DNA of 64,000 bases from assembly GCF_007748095.1 (NCBI RefSeq), contig NZ_CP036287.1:1674001-1738000 (forward strand), given 5' to 3'. A program made the position numbers and the translations under genes. This document shows, piece by piece, positions 11,302-21,342 of this stretch. This stretch comes from Engelhardtia mirabilis. Lineage in GTDB: Bacteria > Planctomycetota > UBA1135 > GCA-002686595. The notes under the pieces are model-generated. The model was not told where the DNA came from, ran no database searches, and saw only the letters and a list, made by a program, of their open reading frames with translations. How positions within the stretch are numbered: position 1 is the first letter of the stretch; each line of letters begins with the position of its first letter.

Positions 11302-13769
11302 TAGGCACTCCCAACCGCGTCCACCCAGTAGCGGACCAACTGGAAGGGGCGACGACCGGGGACGTAGCCCGTCGGGACGTTGTCGGCGTCCGCAGTCCTT
11401 CCGTAGGTCTCGACCACCAGGCCCCACTTGTAGCGCCAGGCCTCGTACTCCGAGGGGGCGGCGATCGAGCCCACGGTCGTCGTGAACCGGCTGGTCTCGG
11501 AGTAGGTGATGGCGTAGGAGCTGCCCGACTCCGAGCTCTCCGCGCCGGAGACCTCGACACCGATTCCAACGCCCCCTTCGACCTCGACCGAGACGGTGCG
11601 TTGGGTCTCCGTCGTGTCCTCGTCGAGGAAGGCGATCTCGAGGTCGTTCGAGCCGGCGCCTTGGCCGACGTCCTGCTCGGCCGGGTACTGCCAGTGCAGA
11701 CTCCCCGTCACCGCGTCGTCGAGCTCGCCGAAGGTCGGGTAGGACTGGATCTGGCCGGGGACGTGACTCAGCACGTCGTCGCCGATCCGATCCTGCGGGG
11801 GCATGTACGAGTTGAAGTAGTCGAGCGTCCAGTTGTAGGTCAGGGAGTCGACCGGAACGTTGACGGTCATGAGCTGTCCCACGGCATCGGGGTCGGGAGC
11901 GCTGACGATCCGGTACTCGTAGGCCCGGTTCAGGGTGCCCTGGAAGATGATCGTGTCGGCGTTCGCCGAGCCGCTGTAGCCGCTGACGTAACTCACCTGA
12001 GTCGTGTCCAGCTGGGTGGTGGTCAATGTCTTCGCGATCGTGGCCTTGCCGCCGGCCTTGATCAGACCGAAGACGTCGACGTCAAAGCCGACAGCGGCGG
12101 CGACCGTGGTGCCGGTGGTGACGCCCCAGGTCTGCGTGGTGCTGACCCCCGTCTCGTAGCGCGTCGACGTGTCGGCATAGTTCTGGCTGATGCCCGCGCG
12201 CGTCGGCGGGGCGCTCAGCACGGCGATCGGAATGGGGCGATCCAGCGTCAGGAATTTGTGCCCGGTCGATTCGACGACCACCCCGTCCGCGTCCCAGTCG
12301 CCGGCAACCATCACGGGCGTGCGACTCTTGATGATGGCCCCGGGGAAAGTCCGATCCGGCAGTGGGGACCACCCGATCACGGGGCTGGTGCCCAGGACCC
12401 AACGCTCGAGGACGGCCTCCGAGCTGTAGCCCCGCAGAAGGCCGCACATGAGCCCTTCGGTCCCGTCCCCGTTGAAGTCGCCGGCACAGAGGGTCGGGTT
12501 CTCGCCGTCGTAGGCCTCGCCGTACAGGGGCAGTTGGAACTGGCTCCAGGCGTCGGTCACCGGCTCGTAGTTCAGGATCGACACGGTCCACGGTTGGGCG
12601 CTACTGCCGAAGCCGTGGGGCGCGATGACGGCCAGCTCGTCGTGTCCGACCTTGCGGTCGAAGGCGGTCATCGCCCAGTAGTGGTCCCCGGGCTCGTCCA
12701 CGTCTCCGATGGTCGCGAAGTTGCGTGAGGCGATGGTGCCGTCGGCCTGCCACTCGTGCAGCAGGATCCCGAGCTGCCCCCCGAGGATGGAGGTCTTGCC
12801 CGTGGCGATCTCGTCCTTGCCGTCGCCGTCGAAGTCGCCCACCGCGGACTTGACCCCCAGGGTCAGGTAGTCCTTGGACAGATAGATCCAGTCGTGGACC
12901 TGGACCATGGTGGTGGCCCCCTCGGGCAGGTCGTAGAGGCGCACGGCGTGGTGCCCGGCATGGGTGGTGTCCCCCGCGAGCGAGACCACGACCTCGGGGC
13001 GGCCGTCCCCGTCCACGTCCGCGGGCCAGGCCCACAGATCGATGTGCGAGCCATCCCGGTCCATTCGCATCAGCTCCGACGCTCCGTGCTCGGGGTCGTC
13101 GAAGACCAGCACGACGGCCTTGCTGGCTTGGTTGCTGAAGTAGTTGGAGCGCGCCACGACGATGATCTCGTCGCGGAGGTCCCCGTCGATGTCGGCCAAC
13201 TGCACCCGCGCATCCCGGAGCGAGTACGAGCCCGGGTCGAACGAGAGGATCTGCGTGGTTTGTACGCTCCCGTCCTGCTGGCGGTCCGCGCTGTAGAGCG
13301 CGGCCTTGGTGCCCGAGTTCGTGATCGCCACGGCGACCCATTCCTTGGCCCCGTCGTCGTCCAGGTTGCCCGAGGCGGCGCCGCGCAGCGCCAGGCCGGG
13401 GCCGAACAGGCCCTGGGAGCCCGGCGCTTGGGCGAAGCTCTCGTCCTTGCCCTCGTCGATCCAAACCTGGGTCTTGGCCCCGCCGGTGCCGTACCCGCTG
13501 AGCTGCTCGTCGTAGGGCACGACGACCATCGTCTCCGCCAGCTCGACGAGGACGGTGCTGGCGGTCCCCAGGGGGTGGAAGGTCGGCGGGTGCGGGTCGG
13601 TGTAGGTGAAGGCGTCCGGGGTGTAGCTGCCCTCGTTCAGGCTCGGCGCCGGCGCCGCGGGCTGACTGCCGGAGCAGGCGCCCATGACGCCCAGCGCGAG
13701 AGACAACCCGAGCGCGGTGATGCACCGGGAGCGGAGGAGAGGGCGATCGAGGTCGGCTGCGGGATTCAT
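11298..13769 (-). CDS. FG-GAP/VCBS-repeat lipoprotein with possible aerolysin-like C-terminal region
   Basis: An 823-residue predicted lipoprotein. The ATG at 13769 has a GGAG site 6 bases upstream, and the signal LGLSLALGVMGACSG places the lipid-anchored Cys near residue 32. Residues about 100-500 hold calcium-binding-like propeller repeats: DIDGDLRDEIIVVA, DVDGDGRPEVVVSLAG, DFDGDGKDEIATG, DFNGDGTEGLMCG. From about 525 to the end the composition changes to long Ser/Thr-rich strands with alternating polar and apolar residues (RYETGVSTTQTWGVTTGTTV, AKTLTTTQLDTTQVSYVSGY, SSYAITYSETSRFTTTVGS). That pattern is reminiscent of aerolysin/ETX-type beta-hairpins, but family membership is only inferred. 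It ends with a Trp/Tyr-rich tail. Downstream of the sigma factor/TPR kinase pair on the same strand, 170 bp away. Confidence 0.82.
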   Translation of the reverse strand: MNPAADLDRPLLRSRCITALGLSLALGVMGACSGSQPAAPAPSLNEGSYTPDAFTYTDPHPPTFHPLGTASTVLVELAETMVVVPYDEQLSGYGTGGAKTQVWIDEGKDESFAQAPGSQGLFGPGLALRGAASGNLDDDGAKEWVAVAITNSGTKAALYSADRQQDGSVQTTQILSFDPGSYSLRDARVQLADIDGDLRDEIIVVARSNYFSNQASKAVVLVFDDPEHGASELMRMDRDGSHIDLWAWPADVDGDGRPEVVVSLAGDTTHAGHHAVRLYDLPEGATTMVQVHDWIYLSKDYLTLGVKSAVGDFDGDGKDEIATGKTSILGGQLGILLHEWQADGTIASRNFATIGDVDEPGDHYWAMTAFDRKVGHDELAVIAPHGFGSSAQPWTVSILNYEPVTDAWSQFQLPLYGEAYDGENPTLCAGDFNGDGTEGLMCGLLRGYSSEAVLERWVLGTSPVIGWSPLPDRTFPGAIIKSRTPVMVAGDWDADGVVVESTGHKFLTLDRPIPIAVLSAPPTRAGISQNYADTSTRYETGVSTTQTWGVTTGTTVAAAVGFDVDVFGLIKAGGKATIAKTLTTTQLDTTQVSYVSGYSGSANADTIIFQGTLNRAYEYRIVSAPDPDAVGQLMTVNVPVDSLTYNWTLDYFNSYMPPQDRIGDDVLSHVPGQIQSYPTFGELDDAVTGSLHWQYPAEQDVGQGAGSNDLEIAFLDEDTTETQRTVSVEVEGGVGIGVEVSGAESSESGSSYAITYSETSRFTTTVGSIAAPSEYEAWRYKWGLVVETYGRTADADNVPTGYVPGRRPFQLVRYWVDAVGSAY

Positions 13770-13939
13770 GGGTCTCCTCAGGAGCTCCAGTGCGGTTGCG
13801 AGGCGGATCGGGGAGGCTGGGGGCGAACCCCGCTTCCCCTCCCAGAGCCGGTTCCGGCGGGGTCCCCAGCTCGCGGCGCCTTTCTGCGATTCCCGCGGCA
13901 AAATCGTCGCGACCCAGGCCCCGAGGCCCCCCCCGGGCC

Positions 13940-16900
13940 TCAATCCCGCGCCGCTTCCCACTCCAGCTCCATCGCGACGATGGAGTCGACCTCGGCGCCG
14001 ATGGCGGCCCACAGGTCCAGGGCCCGCGCGGCCACCCTCTCACCGTCCTCGCCCAGGGCGCGCAGGGCGTCCAGTTGGGCCTCCCCCCGCACGTCCTCGT
14101 AGGAGCGGTGCGACTGCATGCGGCGCAGGGCGGTCGAGGCCGCCCGGAACGAGCCCTGGGGATCGGTGCGCAGCTCGAGCTGCCAGCCCTCGAGATCCTC
14201 GCTGAGCCAGTCGAGGGCGCGCTGCGCGTAGGCGACCCGCTCCCCGTCCCTGAGGCCCCCGAGCTGGCACGCGGCGGCCGCGGACCCCGCCAGGCTGCGG
14301 CGGTACTCCGCGCCGGCTTCGGCGGCCAGGTCGGGCACCCGCACGAGCGCCTGCTCGTAGGCGCGCACCGCGAGAGGGTGTCGCTGGGAGTAGCTCGCAG
14401 CGAGGGCCAGCAGGTAGGCATCGAGGTCGGGGTCGGGCTGCCACAGGCCGCCCTCGAAGGCGTCGAGCCGCGCTGCGAGGTGCAGCAAGCGGTCCGCACC
14501 GGATGCCCAGGCCTCGGTCGGGACGGACCACGCTGGCTGAGCCGAACCCAGCTCGTGGCCGCGCCGGTAGGACGTCCCCGCGCCCGCGAAGTCCCCCCGT
14601 TCCTCGAGGGCCATGCCCAGGTTGCAGTGGGCGAAGGCGTTGGACGGGTCGAACCGGATCGCGGTGCGCAGCGCTCGCACGCTGGCCTCGCGCTCTCCGA
14701 CGCGCCCCATCAACAGTCCGTACTTCATCCAGCGATCGCTCTCCGCGATCCGTTCCCGCTCGGACTCGACGCCTTCGACGTCCTCGACGAGGAAACCCTC
14801 GTAGAGCGCGATCGCCTCCTCGTAGTGGTCGACGAAGAACAGGGACTTGCCCAGGGCGCGAGCCATCGCGAGCGAGTCTGGGTCGGCCTCGAAGCTCCGC
14901 CGGGCGGCCTCGACCTGCGCGCGCCGACGTCCGCGGGACTGCTCGATCCGAGCCAGGACGTGCCAGGCGTGGGAGTCCTCCGGCGCCAGCTCGAGGGCGT
15001 GTCGTGCGGACTCGAGCGCGTCCCATCCCCGTCCCAGGTCCAGCAGGCAGTCCGCGATGTGGCTGCGAATGTGTCCGTCGTTCGGCACGACGCGCGCGAG
15101 CGCTTCGAACTGCTCGAGCGCGTCCTGCATCCGATCCTCGCGTCGGAGGAGTCCACCGAGCAGGTGCCGCGCGCCCCAGGTCCCTCCGCAGGAACCCAGC
15201 GCGGCGAAGGCGTGCTCCAGCGCCTCCGGAGTGCGCTCGTCGCCCCGATCGGCGAGCAGCTGCGCGAACTCGTGGTTGAGCCAGCAGTCACCGGGGTGGA
15301 CCGACAGCGCGCGCTCGTAGGTTGCTTCCGCTTGGTCGAGCGCGCCTACGATCCTCAGTCCTCCCCCAAGGAGAGCGAAGGTCGGCGCGGCGAAGTCCAA
15401 CGACGCGTCGGCGGCGGCCAAGGACTCGAGCGCCCCTCGATCGCGGGCTCGAATGGCGTCACGAATGGCTACTCGTGCGAGATCCGGATCGAGTTCGTTG
15501 CCACGCTCGAGCATCCGGTTCGCGAAGTCGCCTCGCTCGTCGCCCGGTCGCCCCGAGTACACGAAGTAGTACAGGGCCCATTGTCCTAGGGCGTTGGCCA
15601 GTTGGGTCGCGATCGCGCTCTCGCGCGCTGCCGGCGGGATCGGAGACTCGAGTGCCAGCCCGTAGCTCGCGAATGCCGCAGCGAGGTCCGCATGGGCGTT
15701 CGCGAAGTCGCTGCGCACCATGGGAACTCGTACGCGCTCCAGCCGATCCAGCATGAGCCGATCGCGGTCGAGTTCACGCTGGACCTCGTGAGCGCGTTCG
15801 GCACCGGCGCGGGCTCGATCGCGCAGGTCCAGGACCTGCTCAGCGAGTCCGGCCCGCACCTCACCCGAGTTCAAGAGACGCCCCGCCTGCTCTGCCTCGA
15901 GTAGGGCCAGGTCCCAAGTCGACGGGTCCTCTTGACCGGTCGCCTGGGCGCGCGCGAGGGAGGCCAGGGCCGAGTCGTGGGCTCCCTGCACCGCTGCGGA
16001 GCGACGCTCGACGCGCGACAGTTCGTCTTGATGGCGCACCCAGAGGCCCGCGCCCGCCGTGGCCAACGCGACGAGGACGGCGCCCGCGAGCGCGAGGCCG
16101 AGCTTGCGCCTGCGGCGCTCCTCACGGGCCTCGACCCGGGCTGCGGCGGCAGCGACCTCGGCCCGGCGCGCCGTCTCGTCCTGGAGCGCGAAGTGCGCGG
16201 TCAGGGCGTTCGCGAAGGCCATCGCATCACGCGGGCGGTCCGTTACGTGCTCGGCCAGGGAACTCTGGGCGAGGGAGAGCAACTCGGGCTCGGCGCCGCA
16301 GTTCCTGAGCGCCAGCAGCGCGGGCTGCAGCTCCCCTGCGCGCGCGCTCCGCAGGGCCTGCACTCGGTCCCCACGGAACGGCGGCTCTCCGGTCAGGATC
16401 TCGCACAGGAGGGCGCCCAGGGCGAACACGTCTGAGCGCTCGTCCATGAGCTCGACCTCGCCGCGCGCCTGCTCGGGCGGCATGTACCAGGGAGTGCCCA
16501 TGACCCTGCCGGCGAGGGAGTGCGGGCTGTCCGGCCGGGGCGCTGGCTCGCGCCCGGGCTCGAGGCCGCACGCGGAGCCGAGGGGCGGGTCGGCTTCAGG
16601 CTGATCCAGGAGCTTCGCCACCCCCCAGTCCATGACCTGGACCTCACCGAAGGCTCCCACCATCACGTTGGAGGGCTTGAGGTCCCGGTGGACCAGTCCC
16701 TGGGCGTGGGCGGAACCGACGGCCTGCGCGACCTGCTCGAGGACCACCAAGAGGCGCCGCTGGGACGCCCTGGCCTCGACGGCGCTCGGCTCCCGGCCCC
16801 CTGCACGCTCGAAGAGCAGTTGCGTCAGCGTGCGTCCCTGGACCAGCCGCATGACGTAGAACGGATCGCCGTCCACGGTCGTGCCGCACTCGTGTACCGG

Positions 16901-17242
16901 CACGAAGCAAGGGTGCGCAAGCCGTCCGGAGACGAGCACCTCCCGCCGGAAGCGATCGCGGGCCTGTGCGGCCTCGTGCGGACCGGCGCGCAGGATCTTG
17001 AGAGCGACGTCCCGCTCCAGGTCGGGGTCGTGGGCGAGGTGCACCACCCCTCCACCGCCACGCGCGATCTCCCCCAGGATGAGGAAGCGGCCCACCTGCA
17101 CGGGCGGCCGCACCTCTCCTGCGCCCGACGGTAGGCCGAGGCCTGGCTCGCAGCCGGAGCGGGACTCGGAATCGAAGGCCACGGCCAGGGCGCGCTCGAG
17201 GAAGCTGGGCGGAGGGGCCCCGTCGTCTGTGTGCTTGGCCAT
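13940..17242 (-). CDS. Transmembrane Ser/Thr protein kinase with TPR repeats
   Basis: About 1100 residues. The ATG at 17242 (MAKHTDDGAP) is preferred, though an ATG at 17284 in the same frame would add 14 Ala/Pro-rich residues; neither has a clear ribosome site. The kinase domain spans about 52-350 with Lys82 in VALKIL, HRDLKPSN at 185-192, DWG (a DFG variant common in planctomycete kinases) at 205-207, and MPPEQ at 254-258. Membrane helix at about 381-401 (GLALAGAVLVALATAGAGLW). The extracytoplasmic part has a coiled-coil region and then TPR-like repeats from about 600 to 950 (segments LDQAEATYERALSVHPGD, ALEQFEALARVVPNDGHI, ALESARHALELAPEDSHA). It lies 84 bp downstream of an ECF sigma gene on the same strand, a common planctomycete pairing suggesting a joint regulatory unit. 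Confidence 0.92.
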   Translation of the reverse strand: MAKHTDDGAPPPSFLERALAVAFDSESRSGCEPGLGLPSGAGEVRPPVQVGRFLILGEIARGGGGVVHLAHDPDLERDVALKILRAGPHEAAQARDRFRREVLVSGRLAHPCFVPVHECGTTVDGDPFYVMRLVQGRTLTQLLFERAGGREPSAVEARASQRRLLVVLEQVAQAVGSAHAQGLVHRDLKPSNVMVGAFGEVQVMDWGVAKLLDQPEADPPLGSACGLEPGREPAPRPDSPHSLAGRVMGTPWYMPPEQARGEVELMDERSDVFALGALLCEILTGEPPFRGDRVQALRSARAGELQPALLALRNCGAEPELLSLAQSSLAEHVTDRPRDAMAFANALTAHFALQDETARRAEVAAAAARVEAREERRRRKLGLALAGAVLVALATAGAGLWVRHQDELSRVERRSAAVQGAHDSALASLARAQATGQEDPSTWDLALLEAEQAGRLLNSGEVRAGLAEQVLDLRDRARAGAERAHEVQRELDRDRLMLDRLERVRVPMVRSDFANAHADLAAAFASYGLALESPIPPAARESAIATQLANALGQWALYYFVYSGRPGDERGDFANRMLERGNELDPDLARVAIRDAIRARDRGALESLAAADASLDFAAPTFALLGGGLRIVGALDQAEATYERALSVHPGDCWLNHEFAQLLADRGDERTPEALEHAFAALGSCGGTWGARHLLGGLLRREDRMQDALEQFEALARVVPNDGHIRSHIADCLLDLGRGWDALESARHALELAPEDSHAWHVLARIEQSRGRRRAQVEAARRSFEADPDSLAMARALGKSLFFVDHYEEAIALYEGFLVEDVEGVESERERIAESDRWMKYGLLMGRVGEREASVRALRTAIRFDPSNAFAHCNLGMALEERGDFAGAGTSYRRGHELGSAQPAWSVPTEAWASGADRLLHLAARLDAFEGGLWQPDPDLDAYLLALAASYSQRHPLAVRAYEQALVRVPDLAAEAGAEYRRSLAGSAAAACQLGGLRDGERVAYAQRALDWLSEDLEGWQLELRTDPQGSFRAASTALRRMQSHRSYEDVRGEAQLDALRALGEDGERVAARALDLWAAIGAEVDSIVAMELEWEAARD

Positions 17243-17326
17243 GTTGGGTGGGGGCGCAGGCCGTGCGTTCGCGCTCCGCCCCATACAGGTTCCGAGTGAA
17301 CGAGGATCTCGCGCGGAGTTTCTGGC

Positions 17327-18010
17327 TCATTCGTCGATCAGCTCGACGAGGCGCTCGCTCTCCAACTCGATCTGCGCGGCCGTCGCTCCGGGGTGCTGCG
17401 AGCCCACGATCTGGAGCAAGTGCCGGTGGAACTCCCGCCGGGCCGTGGCGTACTCGTGGTGCAGGAAGGCCGCGTCCTGCCCCCCCTGTTCGGCGATGAC
17501 GGCGATGGACTTGCCCTCCCCGAAGCGCTGACGCAGGAGTTCGAAGCGCGCGGCCTGGCGGCCCCCGTGCGCGCGGGCCGCCTCCTGGTGCAGGCGTAGG
17601 GCCGCGCGCAGGACGCCGATGGCGAAGGCGCGGTCGAAGGCCTGGGAGAGGCTGCGCTCGTCATCGGGTTGAAACTCCGCATGGAACGTCCCCCGCTCGA
17701 GCCGATCCGCCCGCCGGCGACCGCGCTCCTCGACCCGCTGGGCCACGTTGCGCACGACCCCGTAGAGGTAGCCGCGGAATCCGCTCGCCGCCCCGCGCTG
17801 CACACGCTCGAGCACGCCGCCGTCCTTGAGGCACTCGACGAAGACCTCCTGCTGCGCGTCATCGACCTCCTCGACCAGGGCTGAACTTCCCCAGCGCGCA
17901 AGCAAGTACGCCCGGATGGCCGGAAGGTACAGCGCTGCAAAATCCTCTCGCGCGCGCCCGTCTCCGTCGCCGGCGGCCTCGATCAGGGTCCAGCAGGTCT
18001 CCCGTTCCAC
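17327..18010 (-). CDS. ECF-type RNA polymerase sigma factor
   Basis: A 227-residue sigma-70 family protein of the ECF type abundant in planctomycetes. Region 2 is at about 20-95: EDFAALYLPAIRAYLLARW, VDDAQQEVFVECLKDGG and GFRGYLYGVVRNVAQR match the core-binding and -10-recognition helices. A charged linker follows. Region 4 is recognisable in the C-terminal half (RFELLRQRFGEGKSIAVIAE then a helix-turn-helix), with a C-terminal helical extension. It precedes the TPR kinase on the same strand, so kinase phosphorylation of this sigma factor or co-regulation is plausible but inferred. No anti-sigma gene is adjacent. Confidence 0.88.
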   Translation of the reverse strand: MERETCWTLIEAAGDGDGRAREDFAALYLPAIRAYLLARWGSSALVEEVDDAQQEVFVECLKDGGVLERVQRGAASGFRGYLYGVVRNVAQRVEERGRRRADRLERGTFHAEFQPDDERSLSQAFDRAFAIGVLRAALRLHQEAARAHGGRQAARFELLRQRFGEGKSIAVIAEQGGQDAAFLHHEYATARREFHRHLLQIVGSQHPGATAAQIELESERLVELIDE

Positions 18011-18252
18011 GATTTCGAGTTTGGACGGTGCCTATCCGGCGCGCAACCAGGCCGCTGGGTGTCCGCGACGATGCGGAGCGGCTCGGGGCTCAACCTGTTG
18101 TTCGACCGGGACTTGAAAGCTCTGGACTACGCCGTGGCGAGCCCTCGCGAAGCGGCGGCCGAGATCGCGGTGCGCCCGCAACCTCGAGGGCGCAGGGGGG
18201 CGACCGCCATGCGCCACCTACTGGACGCCGAGCCGCGACCAAGAGCCTCGGC

Positions 18253-21200
18253 CTAGTCCGATCCGCCACCGGCTGGGGCCTGGAAGAGCTCGGACTTCGG
18301 ATCGCCGCCGGACATCAGGTAGGCGACGAGGTCCTTCAACTCCTCGGGGTTCAGGCGGTCGACCAGGCCTTGGGGCATCTGCGAGACGGAAGACTCCTCG
18401 ATCGAGGCGATCTCCGCGCGTTCGAACTCTACCGGCGGGGCCGAGAGGGCCCGGGGATAGACGGTGACCTTGTCCACGTCCTCGACGAGGATGCCCACCG
18501 CAATGCGCCCGTCGTCCGCCACGACGGTGTGCGAGCCGTATTGGTCCGAGATGACCTTGCTGGGCTCGACGATGGCCTCGAGCAGGTCGGGGAGCGAGAA
18601 GTTGTTCGCGACCGTGGTCAGGTCCGGCCCCATCGCGCCTCCCTGGCCGTCGAACCGGTGGCACATGCTGCAGGCCGTGGCGTGGTAGAGGTTCTGACCG
18701 GCCGCGAAGTCACGTGCGACCAGCTCGCGACCCACCGTTGCGATCGCCTCGTCGAGCGTCCACTGCCTGCCGGGTCCGACTGGGGGCGTCACGTCCGCCG
18801 GCAGGGCCGCGACCAGGGACTGCCCGAGCAATGGCGCGAGGGAGCGCTCATCGGCTGGGCTCAGCTCGGCGGCGGCGTCGTCGCGCATGTTCTCGAGGAA
18901 CTTGGCGTAGCTGTTGCCGCCGGGGTGCGTCGAGGCCGAGACGAAGAACTCGAAGTACTGCTTGCGCAGGGGTAGGGTCCAGCCCCGCGTGGCGTTGCGC
19001 AGGAGGAAGGCGTAGGCGATGCCCTGGACCGGCGGCATGTCGGCCAGCATCTTCGCGATCGGACGGCCGTAGGTGTCGTTGCGCGCGATCAAGTCGGCCC
19101 ACTCGGGCAGGCCCTCGCCCTCGCCGGAGCGGATCAGCTCGAGGGTCTGGGCCACGACCTTGGTCGAGTCGAGGTAGACCAAGAGCCGCACCAGCTCCGT
19201 GTTGACCGCCGTGGAAGACGAGGGGAGCAGCGGCTCGAGCTGGGCCAGGATGCGCTCGCGGTCGGCCTCCGCAGGCTCGCCCTGGCGTGCGAAGGCGACG
19301 GCGTAGGTACGCAGCGCGGCCAAGAGCCAGGGCTCGTCGAGCGCACCGGCGTCGATGCGGCCCAGGGCCCCGACGATCGAGGAGAGGTCAGACGCTGAAC
19401 CCTGACGCGCCAGGGCGAGCAGGGCTTCGATCGCGGCGCGTAGATCGGACTCCATCAGGGCGCGGGCGCGCCAGGTCTCGGCCGGCTGGTTCTCGACCGC
19501 GATGCGCGCCGCGAATCGAACGAAGCGGTCGTCGCTCGACAGGGCAGGCCAGGCGGCGTCGAGGGCCTCGGGATCGATCCGGCCGTGGAAGGCCTCGAGG
19601 GAACGGCGGAGCTCGCGTGCCGCGGAGCTCGCGTCGGCGTTCGCGGGACCGGCGGCCGCGGTGGACGCCGAGCCGGTGTAGCGAACCCGGTAGAGGGCCG
19701 ACTGGGTCCCGCGGCCGCCGACCGCGAAGTAGAGGGCCCCGTCGACGCCGACGGTCGCGTCCGTCAAGGCCAGGGGCTTGGCCCAGACGAACTCTTCCTT
19801 GGTCGCCGTGTAGCTGGCTCCGGCGGGCTGCAGATGGACTGCGTAGATCGTGCCGAAGGTCCAGTCGAGGGCGAAGAGCGCGCGCTGGTAGCGATCAGGG
19901 AAGGCCAGGCCGGTGCCGAAGAGCAGGCCCGTCGGCGAGCCCGGGCCGATGTCGAGCGTCGCGGGCAGCGAGTCCTCGTAGTACGCGGGCCACTTGCCCG
20001 TTCCGCTGCGCCAGCCGAACTCGCTGCCGCTGGTGGCGTGGCAGATGCGCGTGGGGCGATACCACGGCAGGCCCAGGTCCCACTCCATGTCCGCGTCGTA
20101 GGTGAACAGCTCGCCCTCGGGGGAGAGGGCGATGTCGTACTGGTTGCGGTAGCCGTTGCTCACGATCTCGACGTTTGTGCCGTCGGGCTCGCAGCGCGCG
20201 ATCCAGCCGCCCGGCGCGAGTCGTCCCCGGGCGTGGCCGCTGGGGTCCCACTGGCGCGGCAGGAGCAGGTCCTCGCCCCAGTTGGACGGCGCGCGCGAGC
20301 CGTCGAACTGCGGCGGACGGGTGTGGTTGCCCCCGATGAAGTACAGGCCCTGGCCGTCCTCGGTGGGCACGATCGCGTGGGGGCCGTGTTCGCCCGAATC
20401 GGCGATCTCGATCAGGTGCTCGGCTCCGTCGAGTTGATCGTCGCTGTCGGTGTCCTGAACGCGCCAGAGCCCCTTGCCGCTGACGTTCACGTAGAGGGAG
20501 TCGAAGGCCCAGCACAGCCCCTGCGCTCCGCTGAGGTCGACGGGCACCCGTTCCACGACTGTGGTCGCCGCCGGATCGCCGACCTGCGCCGGTGTGATCC
20601 GATAGAGCCCGCGGTCCCGTTCGTCGCTGGCGTACAGCCGCCCCTGCGGATCCGACGTGAGCGAGACCCAGGAGCCCTGGGAGCCGCCCGGCACCGTGTA
20701 CAGCAGCTCGGCCTCGAAACCCGGCAGCAGGGTCAGGTCCTTTGCCAACCGCGGAGCCTGGGGGGCGCCGGTCTCCCCCCGGGAGATCCCGTTCGCGCCG
20801 CGAGCGAAGCTGTCGAGCGTGATGCGCGGGCTCCAGGGCAGGCCGCCCTCGCCGACCCTGCCGAGCACCTGGACGCCCGACTCGGAGGACGACCGGGCAG
20901 GTGCGACGCGCCACGACGCGTCGGTGACGACCGAGCGTCCGCCGCCGAGGTCCAGCTGCAGGACGAGACCCCCGGGTCCCGACTCGTTGCGCGCGCCCAC
21001 CTCGAGGGTGTTCTCGCCCGGCGCGAGGAGGTCGGACACGTCCCAGGCGACGAGCTCCTCCCAACGGTCGTGGCTGCCGACGCGCTGGCCGTTGATCAGG
21101 ACGTCCATCCGGTTGTCGCAGGTCCCGATGAGGACGGCGTCGCTCGGCGCTTCCGCGAGTTGGAAGGTCTTCTCGAAGCTCAGCTCCTGGTCATCGGCGG

Positions 21201-21342
21201 TGACGTCGGACCAGATCCAACTCGGCGGTGCCGGCGCGCCGCCGGTGGACGAGAGGCCGGAATCCACGGGGCGATCCGGCGCGCAGGCCGCGAGGATCAG
21301 CGTGGGGAGCGCGGCCGTCAGTGCCTTCGAAGTCTTGGTCAA
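18253..21342 (-). CDS. PVC-type heme-binding lipoprotein: beta-propeller, helical repeats and cytochrome c domain
   Basis: About 1029 residues. The TTG at 21342 is proposed because it begins a clean lipoprotein signal (TKTSKALTAALPTLILAACA); an ATG at 21426 would add 28 residues. A jelly-roll domain (about 40-145: WIWSDVTADDQELSFEKTF, MDVLINGQRVGSHDRWEELV) is followed by a six-bladed propeller of the membrane-bound-dehydrogenase type (about 185-570: LLPGFEAELLYTVPGGSQGS, FIGGNHTRPPQFDG, IALSPEGELFTYDADMEWD). Helical repeats follow, then a C-terminal haem domain with CSMCH (Cys891, Cys894, His895) and GPDLTTVANNFS, matching the Planctomycetes/Verrucomicrobia heme-binding families TIGR02604 and TIGR02603. 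It is probably an envelope redox enzyme, perhaps for carbohydrate oxidation; substrate unknown. A decayed copy of its 3' end lies at 10546-11243. Confidence 0.9.
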   Translation of the reverse strand: MTKTSKALTAALPTLILAACAPDRPVDSGLSSTGGAPAPPSWIWSDVTADDQELSFEKTFQLAEAPSDAVLIGTCDNRMDVLINGQRVGSHDRWEELVAWDVSDLLAPGENTLEVGARNESGPGGLVLQLDLGGGRSVVTDASWRVAPARSSSESGVQVLGRVGEGGLPWSPRITLDSFARGANGISRGETGAPQAPRLAKDLTLLPGFEAELLYTVPGGSQGSWVSLTSDPQGRLYASDERDRGLYRITPAQVGDPAATTVVERVPVDLSGAQGLCWAFDSLYVNVSGKGLWRVQDTDSDDQLDGAEHLIEIADSGEHGPHAIVPTEDGQGLYFIGGNHTRPPQFDGSRAPSNWGEDLLLPRQWDPSGHARGRLAPGGWIARCEPDGTNVEIVSNGYRNQYDIALSPEGELFTYDADMEWDLGLPWYRPTRICHATSGSEFGWRSGTGKWPAYYEDSLPATLDIGPGSPTGLLFGTGLAFPDRYQRALFALDWTFGTIYAVHLQPAGASYTATKEEFVWAKPLALTDATVGVDGALYFAVGGRGTQSALYRVRYTGSASTAAAGPANADASSAARELRRSLEAFHGRIDPEALDAAWPALSSDDRFVRFAARIAVENQPAETWRARALMESDLRAAIEALLALARQGSASDLSSIVGALGRIDAGALDEPWLLAALRTYAVAFARQGEPAEADRERILAQLEPLLPSSSTAVNTELVRLLVYLDSTKVVAQTLELIRSGEGEGLPEWADLIARNDTYGRPIAKMLADMPPVQGIAYAFLLRNATRGWTLPLRKQYFEFFVSASTHPGGNSYAKFLENMRDDAAAELSPADERSLAPLLGQSLVAALPADVTPPVGPGRQWTLDEAIATVGRELVARDFAAGQNLYHATACSMCHRFDGQGGAMGPDLTTVANNFSLPDLLEAIVEPSKVISDQYGSHTVVADDGRIAVGILVEDVDKVTVYPRALSAPPVEFERAEIASIEESSVSQMPQGLVDRLNPEELKDLVAYLMSGGDPKSELFQAPAGGGSD

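Noticed and set aside
12756..15589. Long plus-strand frames (12756-14102 and 13790-15589)
   Set aside because: They run antisense to the FG-GAP lipoprotein and TPR kinase genes, which carry clear motifs; no family resemblance in the plus frames.
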